DNA of 64,000 bases, taken from contig JAQMWT010000316.1 of the NCBI GenBank assembly GCA_029834535.1, forward strand, positions 186,001-250,000, given 5' to 3'. This stretch comes from Chrysophaeum taylorii. Its lineage: Eukaryota > Sar > Pelagophyceae > Pelagomonadales > Pelagomonadaceae. The notes below the pieces were generated by a model. That model was given only the letters and a program-made list of their open reading frames with translations. It made no database searches and was not told the origin of the DNA. Positions 38,020 to 48,100 of the stretch are shown here, one piece after another; position 1 is the first letter of the stretch, and each line of letters begins with the position of its first letter. A program made the position numbers and the translations under genes.

Positions 38020-38223
38020 GACTTAGTTCTCGAACTTTCGTAGCGCGCCCTAGACGACAATGACGTCAGGATAGTATGTTCCGCAAGGAGATATTATATT
38101 GCTTTACGAACTATGTTGTAGCGCTCCACAATGGACGTGTAAGAGTGTAGGTATATACAGCATCGACGAGAGATATTTTGTTGCTTGACGAACTTTTGTA
38201 GCGCTGCGCGATGGACACTTGAA
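38020..38223. repeat. Three imperfect tandem units upstream of the K+ channel gene
   Basis: A motif of the form GACGAACTNTTTGTAGCGC followed by a GATGGAC-type tail appears at about 38088-38143 and 38169-38223. A shorter relative lies at about 38020-38060 (CGAACTTTCGTAGCGC). The first two units begin GAGATATT and are about 80 bases apart. The last ends about 20 bases before the start codon, so the array may contain promoter or 5' leader elements. Confidence 0.6.
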
Positions 38224-38244
38224 GGCAGCAGCAGCAGCAGCAGC

Positions 38245-40515
38245 ATGTCTTCTTCTTCGTCGCACTATCTTCCAGCGCAAGTGGCGCCGTTGGTTGAAGA
38301 CGAAGGCGAAAAAGCGTCGACACCGACGCCAGCGTCCCTGTGTCTAGGCGCGCCGTGGCCACACATTGAGCGTCGCGGCGATTCGACGGCGCCACCCATA
38401 TTCACTCGCACGAAGAGCACGCTCAAGGAAGAGATCGCATTGGTAAAGCAGCGGCTGCGAAGCGGGAATCGGTTCGTGGTATCGCCGCAGAGCAGGGAAG
38501 TCCACCGGTGGGACATGGTGACGTTCGTTGCGTTGATTTTCATCGCCATCGTCGTCCCGTTCGAGGTGGCTTTCTTGGACTCGCGCATGAAAATCGACGC
38601 GTTATTTCTTCTGAATCGCGCCATCGATCTCATCCTCGCTGCCGATTTGGTGCTGCACTTCTTCTTGGCGTACTACGACTCGACGCGAGGCAACATCCTC
38701 ATCAAAAACCGCCATTTGATTCGCAAGCGTTATCTCCAATCGTGGTTCGCAATCGACTTGACCTCGTCGCTGCCGTTCGATTGCGGTTTGTTTTTGATCG
38801 GCAAATTCGCTATCAAAAAGCCAAGCGGGCGCGTGTTCGCCGCCGTCAAGCTCCTGCGGCTCGTGCGGCTCGCCAGGGTGCGGCGAATCGTCCAGATCCA
38901 AAGGCGGTTCGAGGTGTACGCGGCGTTTTCGATGTCGTACGCCACCGTCGGCGCCTTCCGGCTGATTTGCATGCTGTTCGTTTTCGCGCACTGGCTCGCG
39001 TGCGCGTGGGGCTTGACCGCGAATCGCGAGCTCATCGGCAAGCGGACGTGGTCTTGGGTACACGAACGAGCGTTCCAGGTCGGACCGGTCCGCGGTCTCC
39101 ACGGCGCCCTGTTCAATCCGGGGTCGGCGATGGAAACGTACGTTACCAGCCTCTATTTCAGCATCTATACGATGACGGGCATCGGCTACGGCGACGTCCA
39201 CGCGACGACGTACCGCGAGATATCGGTATGCTGCTTTCTGATGGCCGGCAGCGCGATGTACTGGGCGTTCACGATCGGGTCGTTTTGCAACCTCGTGAGG
39301 TCGATGAACCTGCAGGAATCGCAGTTTCGACGTCGAATGGACGACATGAACTACATGATGGAGGATAGGAAATTTCCTCGCGAGCTGCGGCAGCGATGTC
39401 GATGGTTCCTCCTCATGAGCAAGCAGCACCAGAAGAGCGCCGACTACGCTAGGCTCGAGGCGCTGTTCTCGTATTCGCTCCGGAGCGACGTCGCCGCGAC
39501 GATCAACCAGGAGTGGTTGAAATCCGTCTGGTACCTCGAGGACGCCTCCAAAGACTTCATCGTCGAGCTCTCGCAAGTGATGACCACCGTCATGTTCGCG
39601 CCGATGGAGGCGATCGACATCCCGTTGTCGCTCGTCATCCTCCAGAGCGGCATCGTCGCGCGCGCCGGCAGTATATACGCCAAGGGCGCGTTGTGGGGGT
39701 TGGAGTTTATAATGAACGAAACCAGTCTCATCGACCAGACGATCGCCGCGGCTTTGTCGTACGCGCTCGTCCTCTTCGTTCACCGCGAGGACATATTAGA
39801 TATCGTCAACAGCGAAGGCGCGTTCCTCCCCGAGCGCACAAACGTCCTCCGCGCCTCCAAGTTCTACGGCATTAAGATGCGCCTCGTTCGCTTCGCCTGG
39901 ACCTTTCGCAAACGAGCCACGATTCTGTCGCACACGCCGCGGCGCGCGTCGGGATCTGTCGCGCCGTTTCGACGGAGGAACAGCGCCAACCAGCAGCAGA
40001 GCATGCAGGCGATCGGCGGCTCGGCGCATTTCAACGGCGATTTTTGCTTGGCCGACGACGACGCAATGATCTTGCAGGCTGTCGGCGGCGGGACTGGCAC
40101 TTCATCACCCCCTCGAAGCGACCCCATCAAGTCGGCGCAGATTAAATCCAAGGTGTCTTTCGCCGCGGCGGCAGCAGTTCACGACGGTGGCGGCGGCGGC
40201 GGCGGGTCCGCAGCAGCAGCGGATCATCATCATCAGAGTCAGGGCGACGCGGCGACCAGTCGTCCGCCCTTCGCAGAGCAGATGAATATGTTCGAGGGTC
40301 GCATCCTCGGCGCCCTCCGAGACATCCACACCGCGCTAAGCGCCGTGAATATCAACATCGAATCCCTGCGCAAGGACTCCCGATCGACCAACCTCGAGAT
40401 CGCCGGGTCCCGAAGTTCGATGAACCGGACGAACCAGGGGAGCTTTCGCAATCATCGGATCCGCAAAGGGCCGAGTTGCGGAGCCATGACCGTCAAGTTC
40501 GAGGAGAACCACTGA
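38245..40515 (+). CDS. Voltage-gated K+ channel with cyclic-nucleotide-binding-type domain (EAG/HCN/AKT class)
   Basis: The protein has about 756 residues from MSSSSSHYLP (ATG at 38245, just after a CAG tract). Six spans are visible. S4 carries regularly spaced Arg (VKLLRLVRLARVRRIV, about residues 199-214) and the pore has the selectivity filter TGIGYGD near residue 311. A C-linker follows. A cyclic-nucleotide-binding homology domain lies at about 440-530 (IDIPLSLVILQSGIVARAGSIYAKG, then a Glu/phosphate-loop region that looks degenerate). Ligand gating may therefore be lost, as in EAG channels. The C-terminal tail has low-complexity Gly, Ala and His tracts and ends in a short coiled-coil-like segment (IHTALSAVNINIESL). 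It is a plasma-membrane K+-selective channel by the filter sequence. Confidence 0.93.
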   Translation: MSSSSSHYLPAQVAPLVEDEGEKASTPTPASLCLGAPWPHIERRGDSTAPPIFTRTKSTLKEEIALVKQRLRSGNRFVVSPQSREVHRWDMVTFVALIFIAIVVPFEVAFLDSRMKIDALFLLNRAIDLILAADLVLHFFLAYYDSTRGNILIKNRHLIRKRYLQSWFAIDLTSSLPFDCGLFLIGKFAIKKPSGRVFAAVKLLRLVRLARVRRIVQIQRRFEVYAAFSMSYATVGAFRLICMLFVFAHWLACAWGLTANRELIGKRTWSWVHERAFQVGPVRGLHGALFNPGSAMETYVTSLYFSIYTMTGIGYGDVHATTYREISVCCFLMAGSAMYWAFTIGSFCNLVRSMNLQESQFRRRMDDMNYMMEDRKFPRELRQRCRWFLLMSKQHQKSADYARLEALFSYSLRSDVAATINQEWLKSVWYLEDASKDFIVELSQVMTTVMFAPMEAIDIPLSLVILQSGIVARAGSIYAKGALWGLEFIMNETSLIDQTIAAALSYALVLFVHREDILDIVNSEGAFLPERTNVLRASKFYGIKMRLVRFAWTFRKRATILSHTPRRASGSVAPFRRRNSANQQQSMQAIGGSAHFNGDFCLADDDAMILQAVGGGTGTSSPPRSDPIKSAQIKSKVSFAAAAAVHDGGGGGGGSAAAADHHHQSQGDAATSRPPFAEQMNMFEGRILGALRDIHTALSAVNINIESLRKDSRSTNLEIAGSRSSMNRTNQGSFRNHRIRKGPSCGAMTVKFEENH

Positions 40516-40620
40516 CGCGTCCTCGACGAAAAACGCGTGTCGTAATAAACGGACCAAGTATTTTTCGTAATAAGCAACGAGCGCGTTAACGGGGGAGGAA
40601 GGAGGCGCGCGTGCTTAAGC

Positions 40621-41070
40621 TTATTTGGCTTCCTTGTCGACCATGTCGCGGGCTTTTTTCTCGAAGTCTGCCCGCCTCTCCATATATTCCTGCGCGATGT
40701 CGGGCTCGAGGGGGTGCTCGGCGTTGGGTTGCATGAGGAGTTGTTGAATGGTTTCGAGAGTGTACCGGATGTTGAGGGTCGGGCCCCAGCGCGCGACGAG
40801 GACGTCGTTGCAGATCTCGCCCGTGTCGGTCTTGATGTTCGGGTGGTATATTTTGGTGAGGAATTTAACCTGGGGGGCCTTGAAGGGATACTCGGCTGGA
40901 AGCTTGAGTTCGATCGTGAAGACCCCCCCGGCGTAGGGGGTCTCGTCGGGTCCCGTGAGCATGATAGTCCAGTTCCGAAGATCGTCCCCCGCGGGTCCGC
41001 CCGTCGCGTGTTCGAGCGGCTTGCTCTCGAGATCAGCGAGCTCACGCTGAATGCGCCGGAGCGAGGACAT
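40621..41070 (-). CDS. E2 ubiquitin-conjugating enzyme
   Basis: The protein has 149 residues from the ATG at 41070, which is the UBC fold alone. The HPN motif lies at residues 76-78, the catalytic Cys87 sits in GEICNDVL, and the PxxPP-type YPFKAPQVKF and WGPTLNI segments match the family. The C-terminal helices end QEYMERRADFEKKARDMV. The group is closest to UBE2D/UBC4-like enzymes by pattern, though RYTLETIQQLLMQPN departs from strict UBE2D, so I give no symbol. It accepts ubiquitin from E1 and works with RING or HECT E3s in the cytosol. It converges with the K+ channel gene, 105 bases between stops. Confidence 0.93.
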   Translation of the reverse strand: MSSLRRIQRELADLESKPLEHATGGPAGDDLRNWTIMLTGPDETPYAGGVFTIELKLPAEYPFKAPQVKFLTKIYHPNIKTDTGEICNDVLVARWGPTLNIRYTLETIQQLLMQPNAEHPLEPDIAQEYMERRADFEKKARDMVDKEAK

Positions 41071-41798
41071 TCTTCTTCTATCGCGTTCGTCCGTCCGATT
41101 CCTACGTCCCTAACCCCCCCTACCAATCTAAGCTCCTATGATGATCAGAGCACGTTCGCTAACCTTTGAGTCTTAACTACTAAACCCAGAAGAGTGTGTG
41201 TCCTTGCTTACACCTTACACCCCTGTAAGACCCTCCCACCCCACTCTCATTTCAGCTCGACGCTCCCACCCCCACCAATCTAATAAGCTGCTTTGATCAG
41301 CGCACGTTCGCTGCTAACCTTTGGGTCTACTACTCCTAAACCCTGATATCTGCTGAAACCGCGCGTACGTAGCCTTTTTTTGTACAGCGAAAATCGGTTG
41401 GCAGCAGCCGGAACGTTCGTTCACGGCGGGACAGGGTGGGGCCGGGGGGCGCAGAAGGAAGTGAAGTTAACGACGAAGTTGATAGTGCGTCCGAACGAAT
41501 CCGGTCGCCCGGTGACTCTGATGCCGCGCGGCACTGGGATTATTATTTATTAGCCTATATTCCGTAAGCTGGAAGTTAGCTAAGTAGGAGGTCGGTCGCA
41601 AGTTCGACGCCGAGTCCACCGCGAGTGGGGGGTCGGTCGCCAAGGCCCTGGGCCGCCGGGCGCGCTGTGTCCTCACCGCCCTCCGCCGCGTCGCCGCCTC
41701 GGGCAGCCCTGGAACCCAGGTCGTCCGCGGCTCAGCAGGGCGTCACGCCAACACTGGAGGCGTAATCATCAAAACCCTCCCCAAAAAATGGTGAGGTA
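41071..41798. repeat. Intergenic region with helicase-element repeats and a retroelement scrap
   Basis: Two related units, 41121-41187 and 41273-41343, each run from ACCAATCTA through GCACGTTCGCT to a CTAAACCC end. They match words beside the AGTAAGTTCACCT repeats at 63830-63905. A fragment at 41638-41746 (CCAAGGCCCTGGGCCGCC onward) matches the coding region of the retroelement near 12250-12350. The fragment lies about 50-160 bases upstream of the EXS gene start. Confidence 0.6.
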
Positions 41799-43317
41799 AT
41801 GAGGTTGCGCGGCGCTCTGTACACGCTCGCAAGTCTTGTGATATCCTACGGGTTTCTCATATCGACGGGGCCAAGGAGTACCGTAATCCGCAGCGTTTAC
41901 GATGTCGTCGATCGTACGGCCTGGCACAACGCGACCGCGAGGCCACCGGTGGTATTGGTGTTGGTCGTCCTCGGGTGGTCGATCGTCGTCGATCGATGTC
42001 GGCGCGCCGGGATCCGGCTCGAGCTCGTCCTCGGGCCCGGGCCGATCCTCCCGGCGCGCGCGATCTTTCGGTCGGCAATCATCCTCCTAAACTCGATTCT
42101 TCTATCGCACCTCGTCCACTTCGTCGTCGAGAGGAGGGACGGCCCCTCGCGGCCCTGGTACCTAGTCTGCGACGTTCTGCTCCACGTCATGATCATCTGC
42201 GTCTTCCTCTCGCCGCCGGCCCTCGCGACGGCCCTGGCCCGCCGGCCCTCGGACGCCGTGAGTTCTTTTTTCTTTTTTCGAGAAGAACGATCGATCGACC
42301 GACTTTTTTTTCGACAGGCGTTCGACGAAGTCTCGAAGAGCACGCGAGGAACGCAGCGTCTTTTCTTTTTCGAATGAACCGCCGCCGCCAATATCTCGCG
42401 CAGGCGCGAAGATGTGCGTTCTTGATGATGATCCTCGTGACGTCGTCGCCCGCTCGCAGCAGCTTCCCGAAGGCAAGGGAGTGCTTTACCCCGAAGCGCG
42501 AGCCGGCCTCGCGCGCGCGCTCCGGGACACCCTCGCAGCACCCTTCGCCCCCGTCACCTTCTGGCACGTCGTCGTCGCCGACTACGCGACGAGCCTCGCC
42601 AAGGCACTGGCCGACCTCCAAATCACGGCCTGCGTCGCGACGCGCGCGTTCGCATTCCGGAACGTCCGGTCGAGCGACGACCTCTACGACCTCTACAAGC
42701 CAGAATGCGCCGCGAGCCTCGCCAACGCCATAGCCCTCGGTCTCCCCTTTTGGTGCCGCCTCGCCCAGTGCCTCCGCGTTTTTTCGGACGCGGGCGAGCG
42801 CAAGAATCTCGTCAACGCTCTTAAATATTCGACGGCGCTCCCCCTCGTCGTCGCGGGGTACCTCCAGAAGCACGCCACCTCGGACGCCGCATTAAATGCC
42901 GCGACAAGATTCTTGATTGCCGCGGCCGTTCTTAACTCATCCTTCTCCTTTGCCTGGGACGTCGTCATGGACTGGGGCATTCTTCGCCCCAAACGACCCA
43001 AGATTCTCTTAGCCTCCAGATCCCGCCTCGCCGTCCTCGCCTCCTACCTCCTTCTTCTCGCCTTCAACCTCACGATGCGCTTCGCCTGGGCCATCGCCGT
43101 CTTCAGCCACGCATCCACCCAAAACTACGGCATGTTTGCCCTCGAGGCCGTCGAGGTCCTCCGACGCACCGTGTGGGCTGTCTTCAGAATCGAATTCGAG
43201 TACATCACCAAGGGCCTCCCGCTCGCCTTTCCCTCCTCCTCCTCGCACGTCAAACTTGTCCCCGAAGACAAGGAGGCCCTCCTCCGCGCCGACTACCAAC
43301 GCGGTAGCCCCCGCTGA
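41799..43317 (+). CDS. EXS-domain membrane protein (ERD1/XPR1 family), three exons
   Basis: The exons are 41799-42257, 42318-42357 (40 bases) and 42404-43317, for 470 residues. The introns are 60 bases (GTGAGT...GACAG) and 46 bases (GTCTTT...GCGCAG); both preserve the frame, and the second replaces an otherwise terminal stop. The N-terminal half has several membrane spans (ASLVISYGFLIS, VVLVLVVLGWSIVV, DVLLHVMIICVFLS). The EXS core is clear in VTFWHVVVADYATSLAKALADL, RLAQCLRVFSD and NLVNALKYSTALPLVVAGYL. There is no SPX domain, so it resembles ERD1 (Golgi retention and phosphate recycling) more than the XPR1/PHO1 phosphate exporters. The 60-base intron contains no in-frame stop, so retention would give a readable variant at that point. 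The second intron's donor is weak. Confidence 0.85.
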
Positions 43318-44136
43318 TCATCATCATACGTACGAGGACCCTCGATGCGACGACTGCTCTCGATCATTATTATACTCACCGTATTTTGCTCCTCGCAGCA
43401 TCAATTTTATGCTACTGCTGTCGGTCTCGACGGCGGCCCAAGTAGACATCCCGAGTCTGCCCGCGGGCGAGGTCGCCGCGGTCTGGATGGATGGCTCCTC
43501 TTCTCTCTCTCTCTCTAGCTTTTATTTTATTTATTCAAAAAGCCGGACGTAGGCCGCGTAGGGAGGGAGGGGGGGAGGGAGGGAGTCAGTCACCCGTGCG
43601 CTCCTTCGGTCGGTCGGTGGGTGTGGACGAAGGCGAGGCGCGTGCGCGCCCACTACCTCGGCGGCGCGCGCTCCGTGTGGAGCCTCGCATCGTGGTATCG
43701 GCGATGGTCGTCGTTGAGCGGACGGTCGTGGATGCCTCTTGTGCTTCGATCCCTAACGATCCGATCTGGTACCGTTGCGGCCCTACGTCGACGTTGCGAA
43801 GACCTTACCACGCGATCAAAACGCATGCCTTCCTTGTACAGGAGTGCTCCCGCATCGAGCCTCCGCGGCGCCTTCCGACCAACCTACGGCCGAAAAGAAC
43901 TGCGTTTCGTCTCCGGAAAAAAGGCCGCGGTCATGCGCATGTTGGGTCGGCTGTTTCGATTCGACTTGGATGCGATCGATGACGTTTTTTTAGAGTCGGC
44001 GGCGGCGCGGGTCGACTTGCACACAAGTGGAGTACAAGACTTATTATTATTAGGTGTCTCGTGGAACGACGACTCCCAAGGCGCAGGGAGGGACGACCAA
44101 TAAATTCAAAAATATTTAAAAACCCAATTGTAAATT
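43318..44136. other. Intergenic region with a diverged helicase-element fragment
   Basis: A (TC)n tract (about 43498-43515) and G-rich repeats (about 43560-43620) are present. The piece at 43757-43985 is described separately. No host gene is supported; a short open frame from 43344 starts with a signal-like hydrophobic run but ends in simple sequence. Confidence 0.45.
43757..43985 (-). pseudogene. Older, diverged fragment of the helicase-type element
   Basis: Sequence from TCTGGTACCGTTGCGG through CGGAAAAAAGGCCGCGGTCAT aligns by eye with 10920-11130 and 44605-44805 but is much more diverged. It lies only about 150 bases left of the fresher copy, suggesting repeated insertion into the same spacer. 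Confidence 0.55.
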
Positions 44137-44145
44137 AATGAATGA
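44137..44145. repeat. Left 9-base flanking direct repeat
   Basis: AATGAATGA directly precedes the element edge and is repeated at 45089-45097 directly after the other edge. The word is low in complexity, so chance cannot be dismissed. Confidence 0.55.
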
Positions 44146-45088
44146 CAAGTGCAGGCCAGTAAGTTCACCTAGTCCCAATCTCTAACCCTAGTAAGTTTAG
44201 GTCTGGTCCCAGTAAGTTCACCTATCAAGTTCACCTAGTCCCAGTAAGTTCACCTGCTCACACCCACTCACCCCAGCTCGTCGCTCTCGCTCCAAACCCC
44301 AGTAAGTTCACCTGGTCCCAGTAAGTTCACCTACAGTGCGCGTGTAGACGCCGGGAGGGGGCTTATCGGTATTGCGCAGCACGTGTGGGTAGGGTGGAGT
44401 CGTCGACTCAGAAGAGGATATCCTCGGGGTTGCCGATCGACAGAGAGCCACGTAGAGCTGGACGTGGCAGAAGACGGGCTTGGGCAAGAGGACGCCGACC
44501 TCGCGGGGCGTCTGGCCCTGGCTCTTGTTGATCGTTTGGCGTCGGCGGGCCTTGAGGGATACAGGTTGGAGGAGCCTCGGTGACACGACACGATCGATCA
44601 TGTATCTGGTACCGTTGCAGTGGCCGTGCGACGGGTCGAGGTTGCGAAGACTTTAAGCTCGCGATCAAAGTCAGCATGCCGTTGGTTGTCAGGGAGTTGA
44701 AAACTCGACTGTAAAGAGCGAGGCGTCGTCTTCCGACCCAACCTAGTCGGCCGAAAAGAACTCCGACGCCTCGTCTCCGGGAAAAAAAGGCCGCGGTCAT
44801 GCGCGCGTTGTCAGCATCGACAACATCGTTTCGACGGGGCGTGAGAATGGCGCGCTGAAAGAGCCGCCGCGGCTCGTGGAAATAGTCTGCGAGGTCGCCG
44901 TAGACGGCTTGGAGGATCACTGTCTGGCTCTCGCACCTACCTGATCCTTACTCTCGCGCCTACCTGATCTTTACCCTAAATCGAGGGACAAACAGACAGA
45001 CAAACAAACAAACAAACAGACAGACAAACATCTGTCGATTAGTAGTTAGGAAACAAACAGACAAACATCTGTCGATTAGTAGTTAGGA
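44146..45088. mobile_element. Helicase-remnant element, copy without the nested insertion
   Basis: The 943-base element has the same left edge, subterminal AGTAAGTTCACCT repeats (44155-44335), antisense helicase remnant (44338-44920), CCTACCTGATC words and GTCGATTAGTAGTTAGGA right edge as the 10.5 kb copy. The final 40 bases are tandemly repeated (ends at 45048 and 45088). The retroelement fragment found at 11322-12560 is absent: the tetranucleotide repeat is continuous after AATCGAGGGACA. The copy is therefore the ancestral empty site of the compound element. Confidence 0.75.
44338..44920 (-). pseudogene. Pif1/Helitron-type helicase remnant, C-terminal part
   Basis: This is the clearest copy. 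On the minus strand LADYFHEPRRLFQRAILTP and NDVVDADNARM (44830-44900) correspond to the helicase motif just before the C-terminal RecA lobe ends. TINKSQGQTPREVGV and CHVQLYVALCR follow near 44450-44540. The frames are interrupted and the nucleotide-binding motifs are missing, so it cannot encode an active helicase. Confidence 0.75.
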
Positions 45089-45097
45089 AATGAATGA
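45089..45097. repeat. Right 9-base flanking direct repeat
   Basis: This AATGAATGA copy pairs with 44137-44145 across the 943-base element. Confidence 0.55.
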
Positions 45098-45185
45098 TAT
45101 GGCCACCGCCAAAGTCCCAAGAGTAAAGAAGCACACACGTAGAATACGGGGGGCGACGGGGGGTTTAGGAAAAAAAGACCTCTCA

Positions 45186-48100
45186 TCAGGCGCGTCGACG
45201 GGACTTGGCGGCGGCCTTTTTCTTTCTGCCTTTCTGGGCCCTGCGCGCGGCGCGGTTGGTTCCGGCGGCGGCGGCGGCGGCGGCGGGCGCCGCTGCGTTG
45301 TTGTTGTTGTTGTTCGCGTTGTTGATGAGGTCTTGCCTTCGCGGCGGGAGGCGATCCAGGGAAGAAGAGGCGGAGTCGACCACGTCGACGCCGCCGGCGT
45401 CGGGGAGCGAGGGCTGCTGGAGCTGTTGGTCGGGGGTCCTCTGAACGAGCGCAACTTCGGGGTCGAGGGAGAGGAAGGTGATGGCCGAGTAGCGATAGAT
45501 GGCCGCCGAGAGCTGCTTGAAGGCCTCGTTGGACTGGATGGTCCACTCCTGGTAGGGGTCTTTCTGGGAGAAGGCCTGGAAGCCGACGGTCTCGCGGAGG
45601 AGGTCGAGCTCGCGGAGGTGGTCCTTCCATCCGCGATCGAACTCGCGGAGGATCATGAAGCGCATGACGGCCGAGGCGAGGTCGGCGTCGTTTTGCGCCT
45701 TGGCGTCGATAGCCGCGATCTGGGCCTCGACGCCGCGGGCTGCGCCGCGCGCGAGCGTCGCCTCGAAGTCCTCCATCCTTACGTTCTTCCCCGCGGCGGC
45801 GGCGCTCTCGACGTCCTCGTCTTTGTCGAGGAGGGAGGCGATCTCGAGGTCGATCGCCGAGGCCGCCTGCGGGAACATGCGCTGGAGCTGGATGGTCGCG
45901 GCGGCCGCGACGTCGAGGAGGGCGTCGGGTTGAGACGCGGCCCACGCGGTCGTGTTGGCCAAGACGTCTCTCGCCGTGTCGCGAGCGTACTGGGTGAGGA
46001 GCTCGATCAGCTCGCCGCGGTCCGCGCGGAGGACGCCGGATCGCCGCAGGTAAAAGACGCGACGCTGGGCGTCGATGATCTTGTCGTACTTGAACAAATT
46101 GCTGCGAATATCCTTGTAGAAGTTCTCTACCTTTTCTTGGATCGACGAGAGACTCTTCGTGAGAAGATCCGAGGACAGGGGCTCCTCGTCGTCCCCGGCA
46201 AAGTCGAAGGCGAGGCGCAGCTGCGACATCTTGTCGGCGCCGAAGACGTTGAACATCTTGTCCTCGAGCGATATGGCGAAGACCGACTCGCCGGAATCGC
46301 CCTGGCGACCCGACCTGCCGCGGAGCTGGAGGTCGATCCGGCGCGACTCGTGTCTTTCTGTCCCGAGGACGACGAGCCCCCCGAGCTCCCGGACCTGCTC
46401 GCGCTCCGCTTCCACCACAACCGCGAAATCGCGTTCGACGTTCGCGACGGCCGTCGCGAACTCGCCCGTCTTCTGATTGGTGGCCGAAGCGACGTACTCG
46501 TCGACGCGCGATAACACGACGCTCGCCGGAAGCTCGGGGGGGGGCATCGTCGTCGTCGAGTTACTAGGAGCCACCGCCTCGAGGCGTCGCTGCGCGGCCG
46601 CGAGGGCCGCGCGCTCGCGCGCTTCGGCGTACACTTGGAGACGGATTTTGGACGCAGCCTTTTCGGCGGCGGCCGCGAGCGCCGATGCCGCCTCGGCCGA
46701 CACCTCGGTCGGAAATAGAGACTCGGCGACCTCGACGAGGGGCACCAGCCGCTCGTCCACGAGCTCTGCCAGGACCCGGCGCCCGTACAGCTTGGCGACG
46801 AGCCCCGCGTTCCCGCCTAACAGGATGTCCGTGCCGCGACCGGCCATATTCGTAGCGATCGTCACGGCGCCGCGGCGGCCAGCCTGCGCGATGATCTCGG
46901 CCTCCCGCCTCGCAACCTCCGGCTTGGCGTTCAAGACGCGGTGCGGAACCTCCTCGTTCTCCAAGAGTTCCGATATCAGCGCCGAATCCTCGACGGTCGT
47001 CGTCCCGACGAGCACGGGCTGACCGCGCTCGTGGAGCCGCCGGATCTCGCGCAACGCCGACCGGAACTTGGTGAGCTTGGACGGGTAGACGAGATCGGGC
47101 TGATCGACGCGGCGCAGGGGCTTGGCCGTCGGGACGGTCACCACCTCCAGCTCGTAGGTTTCCTTGAACTCCTTGGCTTCGGTCTTTGCCGTTCCTGTCA
47201 TTCCAGACAGAGTGTCGTACAGAAGGAAGAGCGACTGGTACGTGATCGACGCCGCCGTCACTTGTTCTTTGCGGACCTTGACACCCTCCTTCGCCTCGAC
47301 GGCCTGGTGCAGGCCCCCGTTCCACCGCCGGCCCTCCATCACGCGGCCCGTGAACTCGTCCACGATCACGACCTGGGGATCCCCCGTCAACGAGTCCTCG
47401 GCGACGATGTAGTCGCGTTCTCGCAGGTACAGCTCCTTGGCGTTGAGCGCCGGATTCAGGTACACCGCCCACTTGGTCTTGCGGTCGAAGAGGTCCTCCA
47501 CGTTCAACAGCCGGCACGCCGTTTGGTAGCCCGCGTCGGTGAGCGTCACGCGCCGCCCCTTGGCGTCGACCTCGTAGTCCCGCCCCGCCTGGAGGTACTT
47601 GGCGACCTCCGTCGCCACCAAAAACTTCTGCCCGGCGTCCTCCTCGCCCTCGGCCGAGATAATCAACGGCGTCCGAGCTTCGTCGATCAGAATCGAGTCC
47701 GCCTCGTCCACGATCGCGAACGGGAGCGTCCCGCGCCGCGTCACGGTCAGCTCCTCGGCATCCGTGCACAGGTTGTCGCGCAAGTAGTCGAATCCGAGTT
47801 CGTTGTTGCTCGCGTACGTGATGTCGCACCCGTACGCCCGTCGTCGCTGCGTCGTGTCCGAATTCCCCTCGACCACGCCGACGCTCAGCCCAAGAAACGA
47901 ATACAACGGCCCCAGCGTCTCGACGTCGCGTCGCGCGAGGTAGTCGTTCACCGTCACCAAATGCGCTCCGTCGCCCGCGATCGCGCGAAGATACAACGGC
48001 AGCGTCGCCACCAGCGTCTTCCCCTCCCCCGTCGCCATCTCCGCCAGCTTGCCCTCGTGGAGCACGATCCCGCCCGCGAGCTGGACATCGTAGTGGTACA

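Noticed and set aside
44146-45088. Firm classification as a canonical Helitron
   Set aside because: The helicase motifs fit, but no CTRR end or terminal hairpin is visible and a 9-base flanking repeat argues against it, so I keep a neutral element name.
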